Source of the DNA: an uncultured Alistipes sp. | Lineage (GTDB): Bacteria; Bacteroidota; Bacteroidia; Bacteroidales; Rikenellaceae | Assembly (NCBI GenBank): GCA_900541585.1 | Contig: UQKD01000005.1 | Span: 1-64,000, forward strand | Direction of reading: 5' to 3' | Length of the DNA: 64,000 bases | Notes under the pieces: model-generated | The model's database searches: none | Told to the model about the DNA's origin: nothing | The model's input: only the letters and a program-made list of their open reading frames with translations | Part shown: positions 16,989-25,561 of the stretch, one piece after another | Numbering within the stretch: the first letter of the stretch is position 1 | Layout of the letters: each line of letters opens with the position of its first letter | Position numbers and translations under genes: made by a program

Positions 16989-18525
16989 AATGTTCCGGAT
17001 CGCGGCGGCCCTGCTGCCGCTCTTGGCTGCCGGCTGTTCGGACCCGGACGAAGGTCCCGGCAAGCCGCTCGAAATCACCCTCTCGTCGCAGACGCTCGAA
17101 TTGGAACGCAGCGAGACGGGCTGCCTGCGCTTCGCGCTCACGCCCTGGAACGATGCGTGGAGTGTTTCCCGCGTCGAAATCACGGCCGCACCCGGCGGAT
17201 CGTTCACCTCGGGATGCACGGTGACGGGGTGGAGCGGGCCGGTGGGCGGGCAGTTCTCGCTCTTCGTCACCGACCCGGCGACGGGGCAGGCCTACGACGA
17301 GCGGGTGTGTCTCACGGTGGAGGTCGGCGGACAGCGGATGACCTCCGAACCGTTCACGCTCCGAAGTTCCCCGGCGGCGGCCGCCGGGCTGCCCGTGATC
17401 TATGTCACGGCTTCAGCTCCGGTCGAGGACACCGACACGTGGATCGCCGGGGCGATCCGCATCGAGGGCAACGGCGGGTTCGACGATCTGCCCGAGATGG
17501 CGGCCGAGGTCAAGGGCCGCGGCAACTCGACGTGGAACTGGGAGAAGAAGCCCTATGCGCTGAAACTCTCGAAGAAGACCGAAATACTGGGCATGCCGAA
17601 GCACAAACGCTGGTGTCTGATCGCCAACTACATGGACCGGACGCTGATGCGCAACCGCGTGGCGCATTACGTGGCGTCGCACACCTCGCTGCAATGGACG
17701 CCCCGCACCCGTTTCGCGGAGGTGTGGTTCAACGGCGAATACCTGGGCAACTACTTGGTCGTCGAGCAGATCAAGATCGACGAAAACCGTCTCAATATCG
17801 ACGAACTGACCACCGACGACAACGAGGGCGATGCCCTCACGGGCGGCTACCTGCTCGAAATGGACTCTTATTTCGACGAGATGAACAAATTCCGTTCGTC
17901 GTATTCCGACATGCCGGTCAACATCAAGTCGCCCGACGAGTCGATCACCGCGGCGCAGTTCCGGTATATCCGCACCTACTTCAACGAGGCCGACAACCTG
18001 CTTTTCGACAAGGATTACCGCGATCCGGCGGCGATGTTCGACATCGGGTCGTTCGTCGACTACTGGATCGTCAACGAGCTGATGGGCAATCAGGAGATCA
18101 AGCATCCCAAGAGTTTTTACATCCACAAGCCCCGCGGGGGCAAGCTGACGGCGGGGCCGGTCTGGGATTTCGACTACGGCACGCTGACGCTCGCCGACGC
18201 CGAACGGTGGATGGTCCGGGAGAGCAGCATGTGGTATTCGCGGCTGTTCCAGAGCCGTGCGATCCGCCGGCAGGCGCGCGAACGCTGGGAGGCGCTCTAT
18301 CCGTTCCTCGCCACCGTGCCCGACTACATCGAGGCGCAGCGTGACTATATCTCCGACTCGGCTCACCGCAACCTGGCGCGCTGGCCCGAGATCAAGATTT
18401 CCGATGCGGAGGTACAGATGCCCAACGGCGACGAACTGCTCACGTTCGACGAGGCCGTCGACCGCCTGAAAGCCAGCTATTCGATGCGTCTGGCGTGGCT
18501 CGACGCCCGGATCCGGAGCTGGTGA
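16969..18525 (+). CDS. CotH-kinase-like lipoprotein
   Basis: About 518 residues: lipoprotein signal (LLPLLAAGC), a short BACON-like Ig domain (about 30-135), then a CotH domain. CotH landmarks are EVKGRGNSTWNWEKKPYAL, MPKHKRWCLIANYMDRTLMRN, VWFNGEYLGNYLVVEQIKI, GGYLLEMDSYFDE and GPVWDFDYG. CotH proteins are atypical kinases known in spore coats and in fungi; in Bacteroidota their substrates are unknown. Several in-frame ATGs exist (16954-16990); 16969 gives a sensible signal peptide. Last gene of the polysaccharide operon. Confidence 0.85.
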   Translation: MKMYVNRMFRIAAALLPLLAAGCSDPDEGPGKPLEITLSSQTLELERSETGCLRFALTPWNDAWSVSRVEITAAPGGSFTSGCTVTGWSGPVGGQFSLFVTDPATGQAYDERVCLTVEVGGQRMTSEPFTLRSSPAAAAGLPVIYVTASAPVEDTDTWIAGAIRIEGNGGFDDLPEMAAEVKGRGNSTWNWEKKPYALKLSKKTEILGMPKHKRWCLIANYMDRTLMRNRVAHYVASHTSLQWTPRTRFAEVWFNGEYLGNYLVVEQIKIDENRLNIDELTTDDNEGDALTGGYLLEMDSYFDEMNKFRSSYSDMPVNIKSPDESITAAQFRYIRTYFNEADNLLFDKDYRDPAAMFDIGSFVDYWIVNELMGNQEIKHPKSFYIHKPRGGKLTAGPVWDFDYGTLTLADAERWMVRESSMWYSRLFQSRAIRRQARERWEALYPFLATVPDYIEAQRDYISDSAHRNLARWPEIKISDAEVQMPNGDELLTFDEAVDRLKASYSMRLAWLDARIRSW

Positions 18526-18534
18526 CGCCCGCTT

Positions 18535-19095
18535 CTACGCCTTGTTTTCACAGAAATAACGCCACAGCGGTGCGGCCATCAGGGCCTGCCGGATACGGTC
18601 GGTGCGGAGCAGTTCCAGCACCTCTTCGCGCGTCATGAGGTGCACGCGCAGGTCTTCCGTCGGATCGAGGTGCTGTTCGCCGAGCGGTTCGACGCCCGTG
18701 GCGAGGTAGCAGTGGGTGAGGTTGTTCTGCGTGGCGGGGTTGGCCGAAAGGGTCGTCAGCAGGCGCCACTGGCCGCCGCCGTAGCCCGTCTCTTCCATCA
18801 GTTCGCGCTGTGCCGCGGCGAGCGGCGAGGCGTCCGACGGCTCGGTCACGCCGGCCGGAATCTCGTACGACGTTTCGCCAAGCCCGTGGCGGTACTGGTC
18901 GATCAGCACGAACCGTCCGTCGCGGGTGACGGCCGTGACGTTGATCCAGTCGGGGTATTCGAACACATAGTAGTCCGGGATGCGGCGTCCGTCGGGCAGT
19001 TCGAGGCTTTCATGGCGCACGGTGAACCACGGTTTGCGGGCGAGATATTCGCTCGTGAGGACTTTCCAACTGCGATTTTTCGGATTTTCCATCAT
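18535..19095 (-). CDS. NUDIX hydrolase (ADP-ribose pyrophosphatase-like)
   Basis: A 186-residue protein with a complete Nudix box (A-A-A-Q-RELMEETGY, about residues 92-105) that binds the catalytic metals. The pattern PDYYVFEYPDWINVTAVTRDG and DQYRHGLGETSYEIPAG is that of the ADP-sugar pyrophosphatase group. It probably clears nucleoside-diphosphate sugars in the cytoplasm. It converges tightly (9 bases) with the CotH-like gene and diverges from cyuA, with a TAnnTTTG element at 19116-19123 on its own strand. Confidence 0.9.
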   Translation of the reverse strand: MMENPKNRSWKVLTSEYLARKPWFTVRHESLELPDGRRIPDYYVFEYPDWINVTAVTRDGRFVLIDQYRHGLGETSYEIPAGVTEPSDASPLAAAQRELMEETGYGGGQWRLLTTLSANPATQNNLTHCYLATGVEPLGEQHLDPTEDLRVHLMTREEVLELLRTDRIRQALMAAPLWRYFCENKA

Positions 19096-19115
19096 TGTAA
19101 TGCTTTCAGATAGGG

Positions 19116-19123
19116 CAAAAATA
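19116..19123 (-). promoter_or_regulatory. -7 element for the NUDIX gene
   Basis: CAAAAATA on the plus strand reads TATTTTTG on the minus strand, 20 bases before the NUDIX start. No clear -33 element, because that space is shared with the divergent promoter. Confidence 0.45.
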
Positions 19124-19135
19124 GTGTTTTTTTGT

Positions 19136-19143
19136 TATATTTG
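19136..19143 (+). promoter_or_regulatory. -7 element for cyuA
   Basis: Perfect TATATTTG, 21 bases before the preferred ATG at 19165. It also argues against the upstream in-frame start at 19132, which would lie before the transcript begins. Confidence 0.55.
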
Positions 19144-19164
19144 CGATTCAAGAAATTTCCGATC

Positions 19165-20451
19165 ATGATAGCTCAAGCCGAACGCAACCAAATCATAGAC
19201 CTGATCAACCGGGAGGTGGTCCCCGCCATCGGGTGCACCGAACCGATTGCCGTGGCGCTCTGCACGGCGCGCGCCGCGGAGACGCTGGACGGGGAACCCG
19301 AAAAAATCACGGTGCGCCTGAGCGCCAACATCCTCAAGAACGCCATGGGCGTCGGAATCCCCGGCACGGGGATGATCGGACTGCCGATCGCCGTAGCCCT
19401 CGGGGCGCTGGTGGGGCGTTCGGAATACCAGCTGGAGGTGCTGCGCGACGTGACGCCCGAAGCCGTCGAACGCGGCCGCCGCATGATCGACGGGCGGCGC
19501 ATCGCGATCTGCCTGAAAGAGGACGCCGACGAAAAACTCTATATCGAGGCGGAGGCCGAAGCCGCCGGCCACAGGGCCGTGGCGGTCATCGCCGGGGGAC
19601 ATACCTCCTTCGTCTTCGTCAGCCGTGACGGCGAGGTGCTGCTCGACAGGCGGACCCCGGCGGTGGACGGCGGAGAGGACGACGACGTGTCCCTGACCCT
19701 CGCGCGCGTATGGGATTTCGCCATGACCTCGCCACTGGACGAACTGCGCTTCATCCTCGAAACCAGCCGCCTGAACAAGGCTGCCGCCGAACGCTCCTTC
19801 GCGGGCGAGTTCGGCCACTGCGTGGGCCGCACGCTGTGCTGCGACCGTGAACGGAAGGTGATGGGCGACAGCATCTTCACGCGGATACTCTCCTACACCT
19901 CCGCCGCCTGCGACGCCCGCATGGCCGGGGCGATGATCCCCGTGATGAGCAATTCGGGGAGCGGTAACCAGGGTATCGCCGCGACGCTGCCCGTGGTGGT
20001 CTACGCCGAGGAGACGCACGCTTCGGAGGAGCAGACGATCCGGGCGCTGACGTTGAGCCACCTCACGGTCATCTACATCAAGCAGAGCCTGGGCCGTCTG
20101 TCGGCGCTGTGCGGCTGCGTGGTGGCGGCCACGGGGTCGAGCTGCGGCATCACCTACCTGATGGGCGGCGGCTACGACCAGGCGGCCGCGGCCGTGAAGA
20201 ACATGATCGCCAACCTGACGGGCATGATCTGCGACGGGGCCAAACCCAGTTGTGCGATGAAGCTCACGAGCGGCGTCTCTACCGCCGTGCTGTCGGCCAT
20301 GATGGCCATGGACGGCCATTGCGTCACCCCGGTCGAGGGCATCATCGAGGAAGATGTGGACAAATGTATCCGCAACCTCACCGCCATCGGCCGCGACGGC
20401 ATGAACGAGACCGACTGCCTCGTACTCCGGATTATGACCAACAAATGCTGA
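19165..20451 (+). CDS. cyuA: L-cysteine desulfidase / L-serine dehydratase-like (UPF0597) enzyme
   Basis: A 428-residue cytoplasmic enzyme of the CyuA/YhaM family, which breaks cysteine into pyruvate, ammonia and sulfide using a [4Fe-4S] cluster. Seen: IGCTEPIAVALCTA near residue 20, ANILKNAMGVGIPGTG, GAMIPVMSNSGSGNQG, a Cys-rich ALCGCVVAATGSSCGITYL and ICDGAKPSCAMK, which carry the cluster and catalytic residues. The stop is followed after two bases by the phosphatase gene, so they form an operon. Confidence 0.9.
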   Translation: MIAQAERNQIIDLINREVVPAIGCTEPIAVALCTARAAETLDGEPEKITVRLSANILKNAMGVGIPGTGMIGLPIAVALGALVGRSEYQLEVLRDVTPEAVERGRRMIDGRRIAICLKEDADEKLYIEAEAEAAGHRAVAVIAGGHTSFVFVSRDGEVLLDRRTPAVDGGEDDDVSLTLARVWDFAMTSPLDELRFILETSRLNKAAAERSFAGEFGHCVGRTLCCDRERKVMGDSIFTRILSYTSAACDARMAGAMIPVMSNSGSGNQGIAATLPVVVYAEETHASEEQTIRALTLSHLTVIYIKQSLGRLSALCGCVVAATGSSCGITYLMGGGYDQAAAAVKNMIANLTGMICDGAKPSCAMKLTSGVSTAVLSAMMAMDGHCVTPVEGIIEEDVDKCIRNLTAIGRDGMNETDCLVLRIMTNKC

Positions 20452-20453
20452 CT

Positions 20454-21731
20454 ATGAGATACCTTACACTGAAAACCCGTCTGCTGGCCCTGCTGCTGCT
20501 GGCCGCGACCTGCGCTGCGGCGCAGCCCACCCCTGCCCAACTGGCCGCCCGTCCCGAACTCTCCGCGGGCATCTATCACTCCTACGAGTACCGGTCCGGT
20601 CCGGCCGCACCGGTTCCCGACGGCTACGAGCCGTTCTACATCAGCCACTACGGCCGTCACGGAAGCCGCTATCACTCGAAGGAGGAGGCTTATGCCGAGC
20701 CGCTCGCCGCGCTGCGCAAGGCCGACAAGGCCGGGGCGCTGACCCCCAAGGGCCGCGAGGTGCTGGCCAAGGTCGAGATGCTGGCCGCCGATGCCTGCAA
20801 ACGCTACGGCGACCTCTCGCCCCGCGGCGTACAGGAACACCGCGACATCGCCGGGCGGATGTTCGCCGCCTATCCCGGGGTGTTTTCGACCGACGGGGGC
20901 CGCGTGTGCCGTATCGAGAGCCGCTCGACGCAGGTTCCGCGCTGCATTTTGAGCATGGCGGCTTTCAACGAACGCCTCAAGGAGCTGAATCCCGCGATCA
21001 GCGCCACGCGCGATGCGAGCGCCCGCGATCTCTGTTACCTGGCCAACGGACCCTCGCTCAAGGCGAGCCGCAAGGCCGCTTCGGCAGTCGCGGACAGCCT
21101 TACCCGCGTGCGTGTGAATCCCGACCGGTTCGTGAAGTCGCTCGTCACCGATCCCGGATGCATCGACGAGCCGCTGGACCTGATGGAGGACCTTTTCATG
21201 CTGGCGGCCATCACGCAGGATGTCAGCCATCTGGGCATCAAGCCGTTCTATGAAATCTTCACCGAGAAGGAACTCTACGCGCTCTGGGAGTGCGAGAACC
21301 TTCGCCGTTACCTGATCATGGGACCTTCGGCCCGCTTCGGCGATCCGCTCGTCGCCGACGCCAGGCCGTTGCTGCGCAATATCGTCGAGACGGCCGACCG
21401 CGTCGTTGCGGGTGAATCGGACCTTTCGGCCTCGCTGCGTTTCGGCCACGACACCTATGTGGTTCCGCTGCTGGCCCTGCTGCGCGCCGAGGGCGCCTGT
21501 GCCCGCGTGGAGTCGCTCGACGACGTCGCTGCGGCGTGGAACGCCCATACGGTGACACCGATGGGAACCAACGTCCAGTTCATCTTCTTCCGCAATCCCG
21601 AAACAGGGGACGTCCGCGTCCGCGTGCTGCACAACGAACGCGACGCCAACCTGCCCCTCGCCGGAGGCCCGTACTATCCGTGGAAGGAGCTGAAGAAATA
21701 CTGCGAATCGCTGTACGGAGCGGAAAATTGA
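20454..21731 (+). CDS. Secreted histidine acid phosphatase (MINPP/phytase-like)
   Basis: A 425-residue exported protein (signal peptide ending CAAAQ). The histidine-phosphatase motif RHGSRYHS near residue 63 carries the phosphate-accepting His; the distal part FGHDTYVVPLLALL supplies the HD/HAE-type acid. Together with LSPRGVQEHRDIAGRM and RIESRSTQVPRCILSM this matches multiple inositol-polyphosphate phosphatases of gut Bacteroidota. It likely releases phosphate from phytate in the periplasm or at the surface. ATG 20454 is preferred over 20445, which overlaps cyuA. Confidence 0.9.
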   Translation: MRYLTLKTRLLALLLLAATCAAAQPTPAQLAARPELSAGIYHSYEYRSGPAAPVPDGYEPFYISHYGRHGSRYHSKEEAYAEPLAALRKADKAGALTPKGREVLAKVEMLAADACKRYGDLSPRGVQEHRDIAGRMFAAYPGVFSTDGGRVCRIESRSTQVPRCILSMAAFNERLKELNPAISATRDASARDLCYLANGPSLKASRKAASAVADSLTRVRVNPDRFVKSLVTDPGCIDEPLDLMEDLFMLAAITQDVSHLGIKPFYEIFTEKELYALWECENLRRYLIMGPSARFGDPLVADARPLLRNIVETADRVVAGESDLSASLRFGHDTYVVPLLALLRAEGACARVESLDDVAAAWNAHTVTPMGTNVQFIFFRNPETGDVRVRVLHNERDANLPLAGGPYYPWKELKKYCESLYGAEN

Positions 21732-21748
21732 TAAAACAGACGGATTGA

Positions 21749-21779
21749 TTTGGTTTTTGGTCGGAAATGTGTATCTTTG
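21749..21779 (+). promoter_or_regulatory. Strong Bacteroidota-type promoter for the LruC gene
   Basis: TTTG at 21749-21752, a 19-base spacer, and TATCTTTG at 21772-21779, a perfect match to the consensus, 20 bases before the ATG at 21800. Confidence 0.8.
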
Positions 21780-21799
21780 AGCGATCAAACGTTTGAACC

Positions 21800-23494
21800 A
21801 TGCACATTTCCAGACTGGCATTCGTGCTCGCGGCATTGTCGGCCGCGTCGTGTATCGACAAGGATGTCGACAACGCCGAATTTTATGAGGAGTATACCAG
21901 GGAGTTCGACAACCGGACGACCGTGTCGGTGAATATCGCTTCCGAGGTTGCCGGGGAGTACTTTGCGGTGTACTTCGGGAATCCCTACGACGAGGAGGCG
22001 CTCGTGAAACAGCCTGCATTGACGGGTTTCACGCCGGTTTCGACCACGCTCGACGTGCCGAAGGACGTTGAAAGACTGTACGTCGTGGCGCAGGGCGAGA
22101 TGAAAAGTTACGAGGTGGGGAACCTGTCGGTCACGGCCGCTGCCCGGCTTCGTCCGCAGACCCGCGCCGCCGATGTGAATCCGGTCAGCGCCCGGGTCAT
22201 GACGGCCGTCAACAGCATCTATTTCCCCGAAAAGACCAATAACGTCCGGGGCGACAACCTTTTCAAGTGCACCGACCTGGTGATCGACCAGACGCCGAGT
22301 TCGGGCGATTTCGACGAGGCGGAGATCTGGCTTACGTTCCTCGGCGACGGGGGCTGCCGCCAGAGCCAGCTTTTCGGCAAACTCTGGTTCTACACCTATC
22401 CGTCTTCGAAACGGGATGCGCTGACGCTCGGCGACTGCACCTTCTACGGGGTGAAGAACGGCGAAGTGGTCGGGATTCCCTATTCCGAGGTTCAGGCGCA
22501 GCGCAGCTGGGTATTCTACACCAAGGAAGAGTTCACCTCGAATATCGCCTCTTACAAACGCTACAAGCTGGGTGCATTCCCCAAGGGCGTGAACCTCGGG
22601 TTCGTCTACATCGGCAACAGCACGGTGAGCAACGGCGGATTCCGCTTCACCACGCCGCGGCTCAACGAGCGCGTGCGGGATTATACGCTGACCTACCAGG
22701 ACGACAAGAAGACCTGCCGGATCGTCGACAAGCATCTGGCCAACGGCTATATCTGCCATGTCACGGAGGGTGATTTCCAGGGTAATATCCTCGGCATGGA
22801 GAACCGTGTGGTGACCGAAGGCGCGAAGTACGACGGCGACTACAACGACATTCTCTGTATGATCGAGAGCAACCCGAAGACCATCGCCCCCGACGAGGAG
22901 GTCGAGATCGGCAACAGCGGCAGCAAGGACCCCGAAGAGATCGCCTGCAAGACCTCCGTCGGACTTTACCTGTTCGAGGACAATTATCCGTACCGCGGCG
23001 ATTTCGACTTCAACGATGCGGTGATTCAATACGAGATCAAGGATTACTACCAGTCGAAGAACCGGGCCAAGCAGATCACCGTGCAGTTGATGGCGACCGG
23101 ATCGCATATGTCCAACAGTTTCGGATTCCGGGATTCGAAGGGTTTCCAGCCGTTCCTTTCCGGCCTGAAAGGGTATCAGAACGTCTATGCGGCGCAGGCC
23201 TTCGAACCCATCGGCGAGCCTGTCGTGCAAACGCTTTACGGCGACGTGGTTCCCTGCCTGAAAAACGAATCGGAGTATTATATCTATCCGTCGAGCTTCA
23301 ATACGGCGGAGTATCCCAGCGTGCTGGACATTCCGCTCTCGGACCCCGACGACGCTTCGTGGAAGTTCGGGTGGCCGCAGGAGATGCAGAGCATCGACAA
23401 CTGTTACTGGTTCCTCAAAAGCGCTTCGGGCGGTTCCCGTGAAAAGGACTGGTACAAGCATCCGAAGAATGACGCCCTGTTGTTCGAGCGCTGA
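21800..23494 (+). CDS. LruC-domain (DUF4842-like) lipoprotein
   Basis: A 564-residue lipoprotein (lipobox SAASC, Cys18). The middle holds a DUF4114-like signature (GDYNDILCMIES), and the C-terminal ~190 residues are the LruC domain, marked by FEDNYPYRGDFDFNDAVIQYEI. The D-x-D-F-N-D pattern resembles a calcium-binding loop. LruC proteins are lipid-anchored, surface-exposed proteins of Leptospira and Bacteroidota with no settled function. Single gene with strong promoter and terminator. Confidence 0.85.
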   Translation: MHISRLAFVLAALSAASCIDKDVDNAEFYEEYTREFDNRTTVSVNIASEVAGEYFAVYFGNPYDEEALVKQPALTGFTPVSTTLDVPKDVERLYVVAQGEMKSYEVGNLSVTAAARLRPQTRAADVNPVSARVMTAVNSIYFPEKTNNVRGDNLFKCTDLVIDQTPSSGDFDEAEIWLTFLGDGGCRQSQLFGKLWFYTYPSSKRDALTLGDCTFYGVKNGEVVGIPYSEVQAQRSWVFYTKEEFTSNIASYKRYKLGAFPKGVNLGFVYIGNSTVSNGGFRFTTPRLNERVRDYTLTYQDDKKTCRIVDKHLANGYICHVTEGDFQGNILGMENRVVTEGAKYDGDYNDILCMIESNPKTIAPDEEVEIGNSGSKDPEEIACKTSVGLYLFEDNYPYRGDFDFNDAVIQYEIKDYYQSKNRAKQITVQLMATGSHMSNSFGFRDSKGFQPFLSGLKGYQNVYAAQAFEPIGEPVVQTLYGDVVPCLKNESEYYIYPSSFNTAEYPSVLDIPLSDPDDASWKFGWPQEMQSIDNCYWFLKSASGGSREKDWYKHPKNDALLFER

Positions 23495-23856
23495 CGCTCC
23501 CGGTTTGCAGGCGGCTTTCCGTACAATCTTTTAAGCGGGGCGGATGGACGGGTACTTGACGTACGTTCCGTCCGTCCTGCTTTTTTCGATGCACGAGTCT
23601 TCTTTTGAATTTGGAAACAGCCGGAGGAAATCCCGCGAATTTGCCGCTTGCGGCAGAACGGCTTTCCGGAAGTCGGGATGGCCGGTTCACGGGGCTGCTG
23701 TCCGCCGTTTCAGCAGCTATCGTGTGCCGGGACTGTGGCTGCTGCCCGCCGTTCGCATGCGGTCATTCGCCTGCCCGCCGCTGTTGTAACGGCGGCGGCA
23801 GCGGCGGAAACGCCGCCGAGCCGGCTCCAAGCCGGAGGAGGGGCTGCCGGAGAGAT
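23495..23856. other. Non-coding spacer between convergent genes
   Basis: No convincing gene. It holds the LruC terminator (23542-23586) and GC-rich hairpins such as GCGGCG-GAAA-CGCCGC and CCGGCTCCAAGCCGG near 23800-23835, just before the kdtA stop. These could end kdtA transcription on the minus strand, although no T run follows. Confidence 0.5.
23542..23586 (+). terminator. Intrinsic terminator after LruC gene
   Basis: Ten-pair stem GGATGGACGG / CCGTCCGTCC with a 16-base loop (itself containing GTAC repeats), then TGC and six T. Confidence 0.75.
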
Positions 23857-25083
23857 TTAGTGGAAGATCGTTTTGACGATTATACCCGTGGCTCCCTGGT
23901 GACGGGTGGTGTAATCCTTGGCGATGCGGCTGGTTTTCAGCAGGAACTCCTCGTTGTCGCGCAAGGGCACGAACCACGTGCGCAGCTGCTCGTAGTTGGT
24001 CACCGAACGGGCGGCGCCGAGCGTCACCAGATCGCGGGCCTCCTTGAATTTCCGGTAATTGGGTCCGAAGGCCACCGGAAGTCCGAACGTCGCGGCTTCG
24101 AGCGTGTTGTGAATGCCGACGCCGAATCCGCCGCCGATATAGCTCCAGGTGGCATAGCCGTAGACCGAGGCGAGGATACCCACCGTGTCGAGGATCAGCA
24201 GCTGCCGCGAACCGTACGTCGTGCGGGGCGTGCATTGCGTGTAGCGCAGCGCGCCGCCCTTGGTTTCGGCCATCAGCCGTGCGATGCGGGACTCGTCCAT
24301 TTCGTGGGGCGCGACGACGAATTTCACGTCGGGATTGTCGTTCATCAGCCTGATCAGCAGTTCTTCGTCCGGTTCCCACGTCGAGCCGGCGATGAACAGC
24401 CGGTTGTCGCCCTTGAAGCGGTCGATGACGTCGATGTGCCTGGCCGCGCGGGCGATCTCCGCCACACGGTCGAAACGCGTGTCTCCGGCCACCAGCACGT
24501 TGTCGAAACCCAGCGTCGCCAGCAGTTTCTTCGACTCCTCGTTCTGCACGAACATCACGTCGAACGACTCCAGCGCCTGCCGCCACATGCCGCCGTAAGG
24601 ACGGAAAAAGACCGAATTGCGGCGGAAGATGGCCGACACGACGTAGGTGCGGATTTTCCGGCGGCGCAGTTCGCGGAGCAGGTTGAGCCAGTACTCGTAT
24701 TTGACGAAAATGGCGATTTCGGGGTGTGCGGCGTCGAGGAAGCGGCGGGCATTGCGCGGCGTGTCGAGCGGGAGGTAGAAGATGTAGTCGACGCCCTTGT
24801 AGTTCTTGCGGATTTCGTAGCCCGAAGGTGAGAAGAAGGTCAGGAGAATCTTGTATTCGGGGTGCGTCTTGCGAAGCTGTTCGATGATGGGGCGGCCCTG
24901 TTCGAATTCCCCGAGCGACGCGACGTGTATCCAGACGATCCTGTCCGTGGGGGCGATGGCCTCCCGCATGCGTCGGAAGAGGTCTTTGCGGCCTTCGATC
25001 CAAAGGCGGGCCTTCGGATGGCGCGGAGCCACGAGACGGATGGCCCAAACGTAGAGAATCAGACCGAAATTATAGAACCACAT
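23857..25083 (-). CDS. kdtA: 3-deoxy-D-manno-octulosonic acid (Kdo) transferase
   Basis: A 408-residue inner-membrane-associated enzyme that adds Kdo to lipid IVA. Seen: the N-terminal hydrophobic anchor (MWFYNFGLILYVWAIRLV), WIHVASLGEFEQGRPIIEQL, the donor-binding region ATWSYIGGGFGVGIHNTLEAATFGLP and PVAFGPNYRKF. Length and motifs fit WaaA/KdtA. It has its own promoter just downstream of yraN. Confidence 0.95.
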   Translation of the reverse strand: MWFYNFGLILYVWAIRLVAPRHPKARLWIEGRKDLFRRMREAIAPTDRIVWIHVASLGEFEQGRPIIEQLRKTHPEYKILLTFFSPSGYEIRKNYKGVDYIFYLPLDTPRNARRFLDAAHPEIAIFVKYEYWLNLLRELRRRKIRTYVVSAIFRRNSVFFRPYGGMWRQALESFDVMFVQNEESKKLLATLGFDNVLVAGDTRFDRVAEIARAARHIDVIDRFKGDNRLFIAGSTWEPDEELLIRLMNDNPDVKFVVAPHEMDESRIARLMAETKGGALRYTQCTPRTTYGSRQLLILDTVGILASVYGYATWSYIGGGFGVGIHNTLEAATFGLPVAFGPNYRKFKEARDLVTLGAARSVTNYEQLRTWFVPLRDNEEFLLKTSRIAKDYTTRHQGATGIIVKTIFH

Positions 25084-25163
25084 CGGTATTTACGGTGTTG
25101 AGTTTTCAGTTTCTAACGCCCGCGCCCGGTGACCCGACGTCAGGCAGTTCTTTTTCAGTCCGG

Positions 25164-25194
25164 CAAAGATAGTACAATTTGTCGGAACTGCAAA
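25164..25194 (-). promoter_or_regulatory. Strong Bacteroidota-type promoter for kdtA
   Basis: On the minus strand: TTTG (25191-25194), a 19-base spacer, TATCTTTG (25164-25171). It sits directly after the yraN stop, so kdtA need not depend on the upstream genes. Confidence 0.8.
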
Positions 25195-25195
25195 A

Positions 25196-25561
25196 TTACC
25201 AGTTGTATTCCAGCGCGTTTTCGATCAGTTCGACGCGGACGGAGCCGTCGGCGGCGGCTTCGGCGGCCGCCAGATCGAACTGCACTTCGCCCTCCCAGCC
25301 CACGGTGCGCAGGTAGCAGGATGCGGCGCGGGACAAGGCCCGTAACTTGCGCTGCGTGGCGGCCGCCTCGGGCGGCGTGAGCGATCCCTCGCGCCGGGTC
25401 TTGACCTCCACGAAATGCAGCACGCCGTCCCGGAGGGCCACGATGTCCAGCTCGTAACGGCCCTGCCGCCAGTTGAGCGCGCAGATCTCGTACCCCGCAC
25501 GCCGGAGGTATTCCGTTGCGGCGCGCTCGCCGGCCCGGCCCGTTTCGGCTGCCGCGGTCAT
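25196..25561 (-). CDS. YraN/UPF0102 endonuclease-fold protein
   Basis: A 121-residue protein of the UPF0102 family with the PD-(D/E)XK fold: GRAGERAATEYLRRAGYEI at the start, then ELDIVALRDGVLHFVEVKTR carrying the D...E-x-K residues. It is often near rnhB or processing genes and its function is unproven. Its ATG overlaps the tyrA stop (ATGA). Confidence 0.9.
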   Translation of the reverse strand: MTAAAETGRAGERAATEYLRRAGYEICALNWRQGRYELDIVALRDGVLHFVEVKTRREGSLTPPEAAATQRKLRALSRAASCYLRTVGWEGEVQFDLAAAEAAADGSVRVELIENALEYNW

